A stretch of DNA of 64,000 nt, taken from assembly GCF_023920225.1 (NCBI RefSeq), contig NZ_CP092587.1:806001-870000 (forward strand), in the 5' to 3' direction. Of the stretch, positions 16,288 through 25,083 are shown one piece after another (position 1 is the first letter of the stretch; every line of letters begins with the position of its first letter). A model generated the notes under the pieces. The model ran no database searches and was not told where the DNA came from. It saw only the letters and a program-made list of their open reading frames with translations. A program made the translations under genes and the position numbers. Source of the DNA: Vibrio gazogenes (GTDB lineage Bacteria > Pseudomonadota > Gammaproteobacteria > Enterobacterales > Vibrionaceae).

Positions 16288-17565
16288 ATGTCAAATAAAA
16301 CTCTAATACCTGCTCTAAAAGCAAAAGTTGGTGATTGGGTATACTATATCTGTGTTATGAAATATGCTCAAGTAGCGAAGGAAGTTAACTTTGCCTATGA
16401 ATTAGGAGGGAATGATGATTTAAATTCATTAATACAGAGAGGTATATCTGAAAGAACCAAAGAGATTACAGAATATTTACTTCGTTCAGAACATCGTTTT
16501 CTTGGTTCTCTTATTGTTGCTGCATATGGTGGTGATCCGCATTATATGCCTGTTAGAATGGAAGATAGTGAAGAATATTTGAGAGGCTTGGATAAGAGCT
16601 TTGGTGTTTTAACTTTTGATGGAGGGCAGCAATATTTTGCTTTAGATGGCCAACATCGATTGAAAGCTATTAAAGATGCAATTAAAAAGGATCCTGAACT
16701 TGGCTCTGAAGAGATAAGTGTAATATTAGTTAGCCATTATGATACTGAAGAAGGTAAAGAGAAAACGAGAAGGTTATTTACAAATATTAACAAAAATGCC
16801 AAAAGTACAACTAAAAGTGAAAACTTAGCTTTAGATGAAGATGATGGATTTGCAATTATTACCCGAAGATTAATAAATGAAGACCGATTTTTTAGTGAAG
16901 AAGGAAGAGTTTCCGTATTTACCAAAGTTGGTGAACATGGGGAACTCTCACTTGCTTCTAGTGTGAGAGATAGTGATAAAAAAGGCGTTACATCAATAAA
17001 ACAACTATATGAAATTATAAAAGAGCTTTCTTTTTCTACTCCCCTAGATGGTGTGTCCTTATCTAGACGTCCAACAGATGATGAACTAGAAGAATCTTAT
17101 ATTATTATTTCAGAGAGGGTTTCTCAATTATTTGAGGCTTGTGGAAGTATTATTTCTAAAGTCCAAAAAATGGATGATGTTAGAAATATCAGAAAAAACA
17201 AGGTAAATCCGGGTAAAGAAGATGCATTTATGAGAGGAATTGTCCAACGTTGTGTTTCTGAGGTAGTTAGGCAACTTATTGACCAAAGCAGCTTAACCTG
17301 GGATGAAATTCTTACAAAATTAAAAAGTTTCAATTGGGAGTTAGGAGAAGTTCCATGGTCTAGTGTTTGTATAATAAATGAAGGTAAACTAAAAATGCAG
17401 ACAAGTCGTGAGTTTACTAATTTATTGAATGAACTACTAATTATACATTTAGCTCCTAGTAGTAAACAGCAAATTAAAAGAGCACGGAAATTGTATCTAG
17501 AGGTTAAAAATCAACAATATCCTATTTCTCAGGAAGAGTTAGAGAATGCTCTTATTAATTCATGA
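16288..17565 (+). CDS. DGQHR-domain protein (DndB paralogue) convergent with dndE
   Basis: 425 residues with the defining motif FALDGQHRLKAIKDA (DGQHR at 120-124), shared with DndB and distantly with ParB/sulfiredoxin folds, and an N-terminal YAQVAKEV...ISERTKEITEYL segment like that of DndB. It is longer than the DndB encoded at 21.9 kb and clearly different. The ATG at 16288 has AGGGA upstream. The gene ends ten bases from the end of dndE, facing it. Base and codon use are visibly AT-rich compared with dndBCDE, which suggests separate acquisition. It may sense modified DNA for the module's effectors; inference only. Confidence 0.8.
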   Translation: MSNKTLIPALKAKVGDWVYYICVMKYAQVAKEVNFAYELGGNDDLNSLIQRGISERTKEITEYLLRSEHRFLGSLIVAAYGGDPHYMPVRMEDSEEYLRGLDKSFGVLTFDGGQQYFALDGQHRLKAIKDAIKKDPELGSEEISVILVSHYDTEEGKEKTRRLFTNINKNAKSTTKSENLALDEDDGFAIITRRLINEDRFFSEEGRVSVFTKVGEHGELSLASSVRDSDKKGVTSIKQLYEIIKELSFSTPLDGVSLSRRPTDDELEESYIIISERVSQLFEACGSIISKVQKMDDVRNIRKNKVNPGKEDAFMRGIVQRCVSEVVRQLIDQSSLTWDEILTKLKSFNWELGEVPWSSVCIINEGKLKMQTSREFTNLLNELLIIHLAPSSKQQIKRARKLYLEVKNQQYPISQEELENALINS

Positions 17566-17575
17566 GCTTAGGCCC

Positions 17576-17947
17576 TCATTGTAGGGCCAAATTTATTAGT
17601 AAATTAATATTTTTTGATTTATTCGACAAATAAGAAATCCCACGATGAAGATGTAATTTGAAGTAATAAGCAAGTTTATCTTCATCGGTGATACCATAAT
17701 CCTGATACACACGCTGTTTCAGCATAGCAAGATAAATATCTGCGAACTCCCCACCAAATACCTTCCAAGTCATTTCCACGTTACTGTCTGTGACAATCTC
17801 TTCATGTGGGGGAATGCTTTCTTCCTGAAGGGATAGCATCAGCGCCCAACGACACAACACATTCCAGGTTTCTATTTTGGTGTCTTTTTTTATTTTGATC
17901 AGATGCCCTTTGGCTTTTTCTGATAAGCGGATTGTCTCAATACTCAT
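17576..17947 (-). CDS. dndE: DNA sulfur modification protein DndE
   Basis: 123-residue small subunit of the phosphorothioation complex, recognised by WNVLCRWALMLSL, IPPHEEI, MTWKVFGGEFADIY and LHLHRGISYL. Known DndE is a DNA-binding, nicked-DNA-preferring protein that works with DndC and DndD. Its start overlaps the dndD stop (ATGA), so the minus-strand order is B-C-D-E. It converges on the DGQHR paralogue. Confidence 0.95.
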   Translation of the reverse strand: MSIETIRLSEKAKGHLIKIKKDTKIETWNVLCRWALMLSLQEESIPPHEEIVTDSNVEMTWKVFGGEFADIYLAMLKQRVYQDYGITDEDKLAYYFKLHLHRGISYLSNKSKNINLLINLALQ

Positions 17948-19917
17948 ACTTCCTCCGCAAAGTATCCGGGGCGAATGGTGGATGTTTTCTGGGACTCGTC
18001 ATAAGCAATATGATATTCGTTGGCAATATAAGGTTTCAGTTTCTTATAGTATTCACCGGAAATCTCTTCATCGGTCGAGAGCAGGATGACTTGCCCTGCC
18101 GCCTGAGGAAAGTAATTCTCGACTAGTTTGGTTCGGTGTTTTCCATCAAGCCGTCCCATTGGTGTATCAATGATGGTTGGGATCTCTTTGCCGGATTCAT
18201 CGGCCAGTGCCCACAGTGTCGCCACCGATAAAAGTTGCCGTTCACCAGCCGAAAGGCGAGCTGAATCAATGGTCTGATTGTTGTTACCCAATATTTGCAG
18301 CTTAAAGTTTTGTGTGTTGATGTGAACTTTTGAGATCAGCTCTGATTTACGTCCCAGAGAGTCAAACTTTCTTTTGATCTTGTCTTCAAGCTTAGAAATG
18401 TTTTCACGAATGAGCATTTCTTTAAAGTCATCAATGATCGATTTCATTTCAACCAGATGATCGGCAACCTGTTGATTGCGCTGATGCTCGAAGGTCTCTG
18501 CATTCTGTTGAACTAACGTTGCATCAAGCCGGGCTTCATTTTCATGTAGCTGATTCCGACATTGATTAGATTCTTCAAGAGTCGCTTCGAGATGCAGTCT
18601 ACTTCGTTCGATCTGCGCTTCTACATTCTCTTTGGCAGCAATGAGGTCTTTGACCGATTCATAATCCGGTACTGCTTCGAGTTTTTTATCAATGAGAGCC
18701 AGTTTTTCAACCAGTTCATTTTTCTGCTTGAGCAGGGTCTGGCTTTCTTCAGCCTCATTGGAGAGTAATGACAGAGCAAACTCAAAGATGGTTGGATTGG
18801 CATTCAGATAGGTTTCAGCACCTGAGACGTTATTGTCTGTTTCTTGGTGAATTTGTTCTAATAACTGCTGGACGAGGTTTACCGTCTCGGCATTTGCTGA
18901 TTGAGTTAAACGTGCCATTAAAGCGGTATTTTGTGCCGTAATATGTTTTTGGGCATTGCTTATTTCAGAGGCTTGCTGTTCTTTCTGGGCTTGTTGATGA
19001 GCAGCCTTGAACAATTTACTCCCAAGACGTAAGGGTAAAGCACTGGAAGCTAATTTACCTAAATGAGAGTCGATGGCGTCCAGTTGTAAGGTCGCTTCTC
19101 TTCTTTCTGCTTGGATCTCTGCTAAAGACTCCAATAGGTGAGCGCCTGTACTGTGCATTTGAACCTCTGCGGACTTAAGCTCCTCTTCCAGTGTTTCTCG
19201 TCGAGCAATGGTCGCTTTAATTTCTTGTTCGAGCTCTTGCAGATTGTTTTCCAGTGATTGTTTTCTGTCTAAAAGCTCTTGTACGCGCTCACTGGCTTTT
19301 TTATCCAGATTTTTTTCCTGACGGCGTTGTCTTTGTGAATTTAAGTCTTTCGATAACTGACTCAGGAGTTCCAGCCCCAATAGTGCTTCAATGCCTGTTT
19401 TAATTAACTGCGCGGATCGGGACTCATCTGCCAGATCTTCGATCTTCTCGCCATCGAAGAAGAACAGCTCTGACATGTTTTGCGGAATAAACTCAGAAAC
19501 AAAGTCGTTCCAGTTGTCGGTTAATAAACGGTCTTGCTCACCGTTGATAAAAACCTGAACTGTATCACTGATCTCTGTATTGCCGTTATCTGTCCAAGAA
19601 CGAACGACCTGATATTGGTTGTCCTTGGTTCCTTGACTGTGTCTGAATGTGAGTGATACCGATGCTGATTTTTCATCACTGTAACGATTAATGCTGCGCT
19701 TCAGATATTCACTATATGAGAGCCGTCCTCGGTTAGAACACTTGGCGTGTTTTCCATACAGCGCTAATTGCATTGAGTCGAGAAAGGTGGTTTTACCGCC
19801 ACCATTTAACCCGCCAAACAGGATAATGGGCTTACGATGGTCGCTGCTATTCAGATCAATGGTGTGCTCACCCTGATAAATACCAAAGTTGTTGAGTTTT
19901 ACTTGTTCAAAAATCAT
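17944..19917 (-). CDS. dndD: DNA sulfur modification ATPase DndD
   Basis: 657-residue SMC/Rad50-like ATPase. The Walker A motif is GGLNGGGKTT at residues 35-44; a long coiled coil fills the middle; the ABC signature LSAGERQLL and Walker B with IPTIIDTPMGRLD are near residue 570-600. DndD is thought to give energy or DNA structural change for sulfur insertion. No CxxC hook is seen, unlike Rad50. It overlaps dndC and dndE by four bases each, so expression is coupled. Confidence 0.95.
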   Translation of the reverse strand: MIFEQVKLNNFGIYQGEHTIDLNSSDHRKPIILFGGLNGGGKTTFLDSMQLALYGKHAKCSNRGRLSYSEYLKRSINRYSDEKSASVSLTFRHSQGTKDNQYQVVRSWTDNGNTEISDTVQVFINGEQDRLLTDNWNDFVSEFIPQNMSELFFFDGEKIEDLADESRSAQLIKTGIEALLGLELLSQLSKDLNSQRQRRQEKNLDKKASERVQELLDRKQSLENNLQELEQEIKATIARRETLEEELKSAEVQMHSTGAHLLESLAEIQAERREATLQLDAIDSHLGKLASSALPLRLGSKLFKAAHQQAQKEQQASEISNAQKHITAQNTALMARLTQSANAETVNLVQQLLEQIHQETDNNVSGAETYLNANPTIFEFALSLLSNEAEESQTLLKQKNELVEKLALIDKKLEAVPDYESVKDLIAAKENVEAQIERSRLHLEATLEESNQCRNQLHENEARLDATLVQQNAETFEHQRNQQVADHLVEMKSIIDDFKEMLIRENISKLEDKIKRKFDSLGRKSELISKVHINTQNFKLQILGNNNQTIDSARLSAGERQLLSVATLWALADESGKEIPTIIDTPMGRLDGKHRTKLVENYFPQAAGQVILLSTDEEISGEYYKKLKPYIANEYHIAYDESQKTSTIRPGYFAEEV

Positions 19918-21872
19918 AACGGTTTCTCCTGAACAATCAGTTGCTCTGGAGCCAGAAGCTTACTATTTCTCTCGTTGTTATCTTTTTCTTCTTGTGCTTT
20001 TTTATCTAACAGACCGAACGAGAGATCGATTTGTCTGATGTAGTAGGAATAAAGTTTTTTCAGACCTTGGACGAGCTCTTTTGCCAATGTTTGGGCTTCT
20101 CGGTTGAGATGTTCTGAAGTCAATTCCACGTAGAGTGCCTTATATTTCTTCACTTTGAAAAGATCTTTTCTGGCATCGAGGATCTGGATATTTTTGCTAA
20201 TATTCTTGAGGAACTCTTCGGTTTCTCCTGCATCTTCAAGACGTTTCAGTTTGATCGCATACTCATTTTTTACCCGGCCAAGCGCAAAACGGCGGGCATT
20301 ATCAATACTATCGAAAGCGCCTTTATCGATTTCAGACTCAAGCTCATCGGCAATTTTTGCTCTGCGTAGCTGATGCTTATATCGATCTTCAATTGAAAGC
20401 AGGCCACGTAACTGCTGATATTTGAGTTCGTCTTTATCCTGATATGTCGCACAATGTGCTTTCAGTTTGTCGAGAATACTGTGGTTGAGGATCGGACTAT
20501 AAGCTCGTTTGGGTCCCAGATAATATTTACCAGTGACTTCTCGGTAAATGAGAGGAACGGAATCTTCAGCTTCTTTTTTTTCCTCAACCCAGATGCGGCG
20601 AATTTCTTCCAGATCTTCTAAAGGGAGTAGTTCTAGTCTCTTTACTTCCGCAGGGCCGGTTTCCTGAACATACATCTGTGCTTCAAGAACTTTGCGCAGC
20701 ATTTTTTCGCGGAAACTCTGTTTGTATGGACCGCGAACCACATCTGCCGGTAGGTTTTCGTATTTATGTTCAGTCGTATCTTCATATTGAGCTAACAGTT
20801 CGAATGGATCTTCGCTCTCTTCCAGATCTTTAGCGTCACTGAAATCTTTCATACTGATATGGACTGTCAGCGAGCCATTCATCCGTCTGAAATCACGATT
20901 GCTTTTATCTCGTGCAACTTTATTTGCTTTTACCTGCGAATTGGCATCGTTGATATCAATCTCGTTACGTAGTGCAAGCAGCGGAAGCATCCATTCTTTT
21001 TCGTCATCATTCGCAATCATGGCCGCCATCGATTTATCTTCACCGACCATCGTACAAACGTAACAACCGAACCGGCTGTCACCACAGCTAGGGGTCGATT
21101 TGTCAACCACTAATGGGCATTCTCCGCCTTCTGTAGCACCCTGATACATGCCCAGTAGATCGGTGTTTTTATATCCCCAAGGGTTTTTCTCTTGGGTGAG
21201 GTATGCCCAGACATCATCGTTGGTCCAATCTTCAATTGGTGTATACACCCAGACCCGATCCAGTTGAGTATTAACGTTTAAGCCATCTTCTTTACGCGTA
21301 TTGTCGAGCTGTTCGATATTTTCCATGCTGGCAGCACGCACCGTACTTTCGTGTTTGCGGGTGCCTAACACGAGAATGGCTTCGCCATTATTTTTGACCA
21401 CATCCTGGATGAATGTGTTGGATGGACTGATTTTTAAGCGATCAGTACACCAGCGGAATTTATAGCGAGGCGCAGGATAGCCTCGTCCGATCAGGTTGAC
21501 CCAAAAGCGATCTTTGACTTCTGGTGTTAAACGGTGTGGCACAATCGGCAGATCTTGTTCAGCGACTGCTTTTTTCATTTGGTTGAGAGAGCGTTCTACC
21601 CACAGAGCAACAATAGGATTTTCGACCAGAGTATCGGTGCTGATAACGTGTACGGTTTTATGCGCTTTCCCTTCTTTTTTGAGTTCTGTTACGGCAGCCC
21701 AGACTAGCTGGACTATCGCCGTTGAATCTTTGCCACCACTATAACCAATGACCCAAGGAATCTGATCTTTGAGATAGATCGCCTTGGTTTTGTCTATCAG
21801 GTTACGGATAGTAGGCTTGAACCCAGCAGGTTCAAATGCAGAGTATTTTGCTTCTGCGATATTTACTGTCAT
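19914..21872 (-). CDS. dndC: DNA sulfur modification protein DndC
   Basis: 652-residue PAPS-reductase-like protein with ATP pyrophosphatase activity in known members. The PP-loop SGGKDST is at 45-51, and Cys residues for a 4Fe-4S cluster lie in RWCTDRL and ECPLVV...TPSCGDSRFGCYVCTMV. It receives sulfur from DndA and activates it for transfer to the DNA backbone. The ATG follows dndB by 37 bases. A long charged C-terminal part (from ~380) is helical and typical of the family. Confidence 0.95.
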   Translation of the reverse strand: MTVNIAEAKYSAFEPAGFKPTIRNLIDKTKAIYLKDQIPWVIGYSGGKDSTAIVQLVWAAVTELKKEGKAHKTVHVISTDTLVENPIVALWVERSLNQMKKAVAEQDLPIVPHRLTPEVKDRFWVNLIGRGYPAPRYKFRWCTDRLKISPSNTFIQDVVKNNGEAILVLGTRKHESTVRAASMENIEQLDNTRKEDGLNVNTQLDRVWVYTPIEDWTNDDVWAYLTQEKNPWGYKNTDLLGMYQGATEGGECPLVVDKSTPSCGDSRFGCYVCTMVGEDKSMAAMIANDDEKEWMLPLLALRNEIDINDANSQVKANKVARDKSNRDFRRMNGSLTVHISMKDFSDAKDLEESEDPFELLAQYEDTTEHKYENLPADVVRGPYKQSFREKMLRKVLEAQMYVQETGPAEVKRLELLPLEDLEEIRRIWVEEKKEAEDSVPLIYREVTGKYYLGPKRAYSPILNHSILDKLKAHCATYQDKDELKYQQLRGLLSIEDRYKHQLRRAKIADELESEIDKGAFDSIDNARRFALGRVKNEYAIKLKRLEDAGETEEFLKNISKNIQILDARKDLFKVKKYKALYVELTSEHLNREAQTLAKELVQGLKKLYSYYIRQIDLSFGLLDKKAQEEKDNNERNSKLLAPEQLIVQEKPL

Positions 21873-21909
21873 TATTGCCTCTGGTTAAGTGGTATCACTT
21901 AATCTGGTA

Positions 21910-22989
21910 TTAATTGTTTAATTTATCTTCTTCAGCCAGTTCCTTGTTATTTAAAGGAATGTTCAAATGTTTCTTGATTCTGTTGGCTGTTAATTTGACG
22001 GCTATCGATGAATTTCTCATTGCGCCATTGACGACACAGCGACCTTCCCAGTCTATTTTATTGGTTCTGGACCAATCGATGTCTTTCAATTTTTTAAGTC
22101 TGATTTTCCACTCTCTGTCATTGGCTAGTAACCATTTCCCAACAGCTCCTAATGCCTGAAAAGTAACTGAGTATGCCAGCACATTTTCTTCTCTCACTTC
22201 ACCACCTGAAACTTGTTCTGTATAAACCAGCTTCAGGGAAGGAATAGCCATGACGACGGACTCCCAATACTCTTTAGCAATTGGAATTTGATTTTTGTAG
22301 GTGTTTTGATCGATCTTATCAAATAGCTCGCAAGTTGCTTTGTTGAGTGCGCTATGACTGACCAGCTTTTTTGATCTCTGTCCTAAATTGGTTTTCTCCA
22401 TATGGATCAGTTTTGACAATACTTTACTTTCATAAATAACTGTTTTTGAAAGTAAAGCTGTGGGTTTGTCATCATAGGTAATACTTAACGAACTATCAGT
22501 TTTGACTGGGTATAAATTCAAGTCTTTAAAGATTTTTTGTCTTTCCGCCAAAGATTTATCAGCGAAGAATACAACGGTGATTGTCTCGTTACTTAAGGTT
22601 GGATCTTGTTTGAGTGCTTCAAGAATTGCGGCATTCCGATGCTGACCGTCAGTAATGAAGACCTCGGCGTCTTCATCAATGGTTAAAGTACCGATCTTTT
22701 GTTGATGCCCCATATCACCAATAGGGGTGAATTCACTATCACCTTCGATACAGGCTGTGAGTGCGGAGAATACATAAGCATCACGTTCATTCAGAATGTA
22801 GTTTGTGATCTCAGGAATACGTTCCGGGTTCAGGATCCTCTGCGCCCGCTCAGATACGGGGAGTTCCCCTTCATCAAAAGTAAAAATTTTTCTTAATCTT
22901 TTGAGTGGGCACATCACGGTGTAGAATTCTGCGCCAGCCTGAACTCCCCGAATTGCAGGGAATGAGTTACCTGAAATTATTTTTGTCAT
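21910..22989 (-). CDS. dndB: DNA sulfur modification protein DndB
   Basis: 359 residues with the DGQHR motif (FITDGQHRNAA, 114-118). DndB is dispensable for modification in studied bacteria and acts as a regulator or modulator of site choice. The ATG at 22989 is preferred over an upstream TTG. It is first gene of the minus-strand dndBCDE operon and divergent from dndA across 124 bases that carry two related palindromes, consistent with autoregulation. Confidence 0.93.
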   Translation of the reverse strand: MTKIISGNSFPAIRGVQAGAEFYTVMCPLKRLRKIFTFDEGELPVSERAQRILNPERIPEITNYILNERDAYVFSALTACIEGDSEFTPIGDMGHQQKIGTLTIDEDAEVFITDGQHRNAAILEALKQDPTLSNETITVVFFADKSLAERQKIFKDLNLYPVKTDSSLSITYDDKPTALLSKTVIYESKVLSKLIHMEKTNLGQRSKKLVSHSALNKATCELFDKIDQNTYKNQIPIAKEYWESVVMAIPSLKLVYTEQVSGGEVREENVLAYSVTFQALGAVGKWLLANDREWKIRLKKLKDIDWSRTNKIDWEGRCVVNGAMRNSSIAVKLTANRIKKHLNIPLNNKELAEEDKLNN

Positions 22990-23008
22990 TTCTATCAATA
23001 CCAACGTG

Positions 23009-23047
23009 TTGTTTGTACGAACAATCCGTTATTGTTCTTACGAACAT
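23009..23047. promoter_or_regulatory. Two tandem palindromic sites between dndB and dndA
   Basis: TTGTTTGTACGAACAA (23009-23024) and TTGTTCTTACGAACAT (23032-23047) are two copies of one imperfect inverted repeat, GTTY-NTAC-GAAC, spaced 23 bases apart between the divergent start codons. DndB has been described as a repressor of dnd promoters in Salmonella, and its sites there contain TACG; the match here is suggestive. Regulator identity is inferred. Confidence 0.65.
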
Positions 23048-23113
23048 GAGGCGTTAATATACTTGAATTCTTGTAGTGTGTCTTGCCATTTTTCCCGTCC
23101 GAAGGATCATCAA

Positions 23114-24238
23114 ATGACCGTTTATCTTGATACCAATGCAACAACACCTGTCGCAAATTCTGTGGCCGATTTAGTACAAAAGTATTTAGTTGAGGAGTTT
23201 GGTAACTCTGGTAGCCGGACCCATGAATTTGGTGCTCGGGCAAAGCAAGCTGTTGAACTAGCAAGAAAACAGGTTGCGGCGGTTGTCGATTTGGATAGCT
23301 CAGCGGTCACTTTTACCAGCGGTGCCACTGAGAGTAATAATATCGCGATTTTAGGGTTACAAAGTTACGCCGAAGAGCAGCATAAGAAACATATCATTAC
23401 CACATCTATCGAACATAAAGCAGTCCTTGAACCTTGTCAGGAACTTGAGACGAGAGGATTCGATGTCACCTATTTGCCATGTGATGAAAGTGGCGTGGTG
23501 AGTGTTGACTCATTAAGGAATGCCTTGCGTGAAGATACGGTGCTTGTCTCCATAATGCACATCAACAATGAAACTGGTTCTGTACAGGATATTCAAGGTT
23601 ACTGTGATGTTTTGCAGAATCATGATGCTTTCTTTCATGTCGATGCCGCGCAAAGTTTTGGCAAGTATAGTGATGCTCTGAAAAACGAAAGGATCGATAT
23701 GATGAGTGTCAGTGGTCATAAAGTGTATGGGCCAAAAGGCGTCGGAGCATTACTGTGTCAGCGGCGTGGTTTTAAGAAAATTCCGTTAAAACCATTGGTG
23801 TTTGGTGGTGGTCAGGAAAAAGGATTAAGACCGGGCACATTACCTGTTGCGCTGATTGCTGGATTAGGTGAAGCGTGCCGTTTAGCTGTTGAAAACTGCG
23901 ATCAATGGGCGCAACACTGTTTGGGGATAAAGCAGGATTTAGTCGCAAGTTTAGAAGACATTGGAGCTCAAATGAATGGTACTCATTCTGCACCACATGT
24001 CTTAAATTTCTCTATTCCCGGTCTGAATTCTGAAGCGGCAATGGTTGCTTTGAAAGGGATTGTGGCGGTGTCAAATGGTTCTGCCTGTACTTCTTCCAGC
24101 TATACACCCAGCCATGTATTGAAAGGGATGGGATTATCAGATGAGCGAATAGAAGGAGCAATTAGAATGTCTTGGTCTCATATGACAAAAGAGATACCAT
24201 TAGCGGAAGTCATCGGAAGGATTAAGCAATATCTGTGA
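23114..24238 (+). CDS. dndA: Cysteine desulfurase DndA
   Basis: 374-residue NifS/IscS-type PLP enzyme that supplies sulfur for DNA phosphorothioation. The PLP lysine is in SGHKVYGPKG (Lys203) and the catalytic Cys in SNGSACTSSSY (Cys325). AAGGA precedes the ATG at 23114; the frame is open further upstream but outside the family start (MTVYLDTNATT). It is divergent from dndBCDE and overlaps or touches the endonuclease gene downstream, which suggests co-expression of modification and restriction. Confidence 0.93.
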   Translation: MTVYLDTNATTPVANSVADLVQKYLVEEFGNSGSRTHEFGARAKQAVELARKQVAAVVDLDSSAVTFTSGATESNNIAILGLQSYAEEQHKKHIITTSIEHKAVLEPCQELETRGFDVTYLPCDESGVVSVDSLRNALREDTVLVSIMHINNETGSVQDIQGYCDVLQNHDAFFHVDAAQSFGKYSDALKNERIDMMSVSGHKVYGPKGVGALLCQRRGFKKIPLKPLVFGGGQEKGLRPGTLPVALIAGLGEACRLAVENCDQWAQHCLGIKQDLVASLEDIGAQMNGTHSAPHVLNFSIPGLNSEAAMVALKGIVAVSNGSACTSSSYTPSHVLKGMGLSDERIEGAIRMSWSHMTKEIPLAEVIGRIKQYL

Positions 24239-24243
24239 GACAT

Positions 24244-25050
24244 ATGAAGATTTTTGAAGCTGCGATTCAGGCAATACATGTTCTGGGTAAACCCTCAAAA
24301 CTTGATGAGATTTACAATACAATTGTTGAACATAATTTTTATAGTTTTGGTTCGAAGACACCTTTAGCAGCTTTGAGAGTAACTTTGGACCGACATTGTC
24401 AGAATAAAAATATCTCACAGATGCACAAAGAACGTTATTTTTACAAACATTCAGATGGTGAATACGAGTTATTAGACCAATATCGAACAGCATTTTCCTC
24501 ATCTCATGTTGTTCGTGAACCAATGAACAGTGAGCTACAAGCTGAACAGTATATTCAACAAATTTCTATTTTGGCTGATAAGCAAAAAGAAAAGGCTAAA
24601 GTTGAAATTTTGGAATATTTGAGAAACATTTCACCTCAACAATTCGAAGAGTTCAGTTGTCACTTTTTGTCTAGATACGGATTTAAAAATATGTTGGTTA
24701 CTTCTATCAGTAGAGATGGTGGAATTGATGTGAAAGGTGCCCTTAAGATTGGTATTGCGGAGATGAGAGTTGCAGCTCAATGTAAAAGATACGCTGAACA
24801 CAATAAAGTTGGGCGACCCGATATATCTCAGTTCAGAGGGGATATATCCGGAGAGTTTGAGCAGGGGATTTTTATTACGACAAGCCGCTTTACGAAAGAA
24901 GCGATGGATATTTCGTATAAAACAGGGTGTGTTCCTATTGTTCTCATTGATGGTGAACAGCTGGCTGAGATTATGATTGATAAAGAAATTGGTATTCAAA
25001 AGCAAACGATAGCCGTTTATGATTTTGATGCGGATCTGATATTTGAATAA
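24244..25050 (+). CDS. Mrr-type restriction endonuclease with N-terminal HARE-HTH-like domain, dnd-linked
   Basis: 268 residues. The first ~78 look like a HARE-HTH winged-helix domain (FEAAIQAIHVLGKPSKLDEIY, core AIQAIHVLGKPSKLDEI). Residues ~130-240 form a Mrr/PD-(D/E)xK catalytic domain: FEEFSCHFLSRYGF, Asp162 in DGGIDVKG and Q179-x-K181 in AAQCKRY. The GTG at 24235 overlaps the dndA stop; the ATG at 24244 gives the family N-terminus. As the only nuclease directly following dndA, it is the likely restriction part of this Dnd locus, because dndFGH are not seen. It could cut unmodified DNA or modified foreign DNA. Confidence 0.85.
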   Translation: MKIFEAAIQAIHVLGKPSKLDEIYNTIVEHNFYSFGSKTPLAALRVTLDRHCQNKNISQMHKERYFYKHSDGEYELLDQYRTAFSSSHVVREPMNSELQAEQYIQQISILADKQKEKAKVEILEYLRNISPQQFEEFSCHFLSRYGFKNMLVTSISRDGGIDVKGALKIGIAEMRVAAQCKRYAEHNKVGRPDISQFRGDISGEFEQGIFITTSRFTKEAMDISYKTGCVPIVLIDGEQLAEIMIDKEIGIQKQTIAVYDFDADLIFE

Positions 25051-25083
25051 CGGTCTGAATATTAATGATTTTATTGTAAGAGT

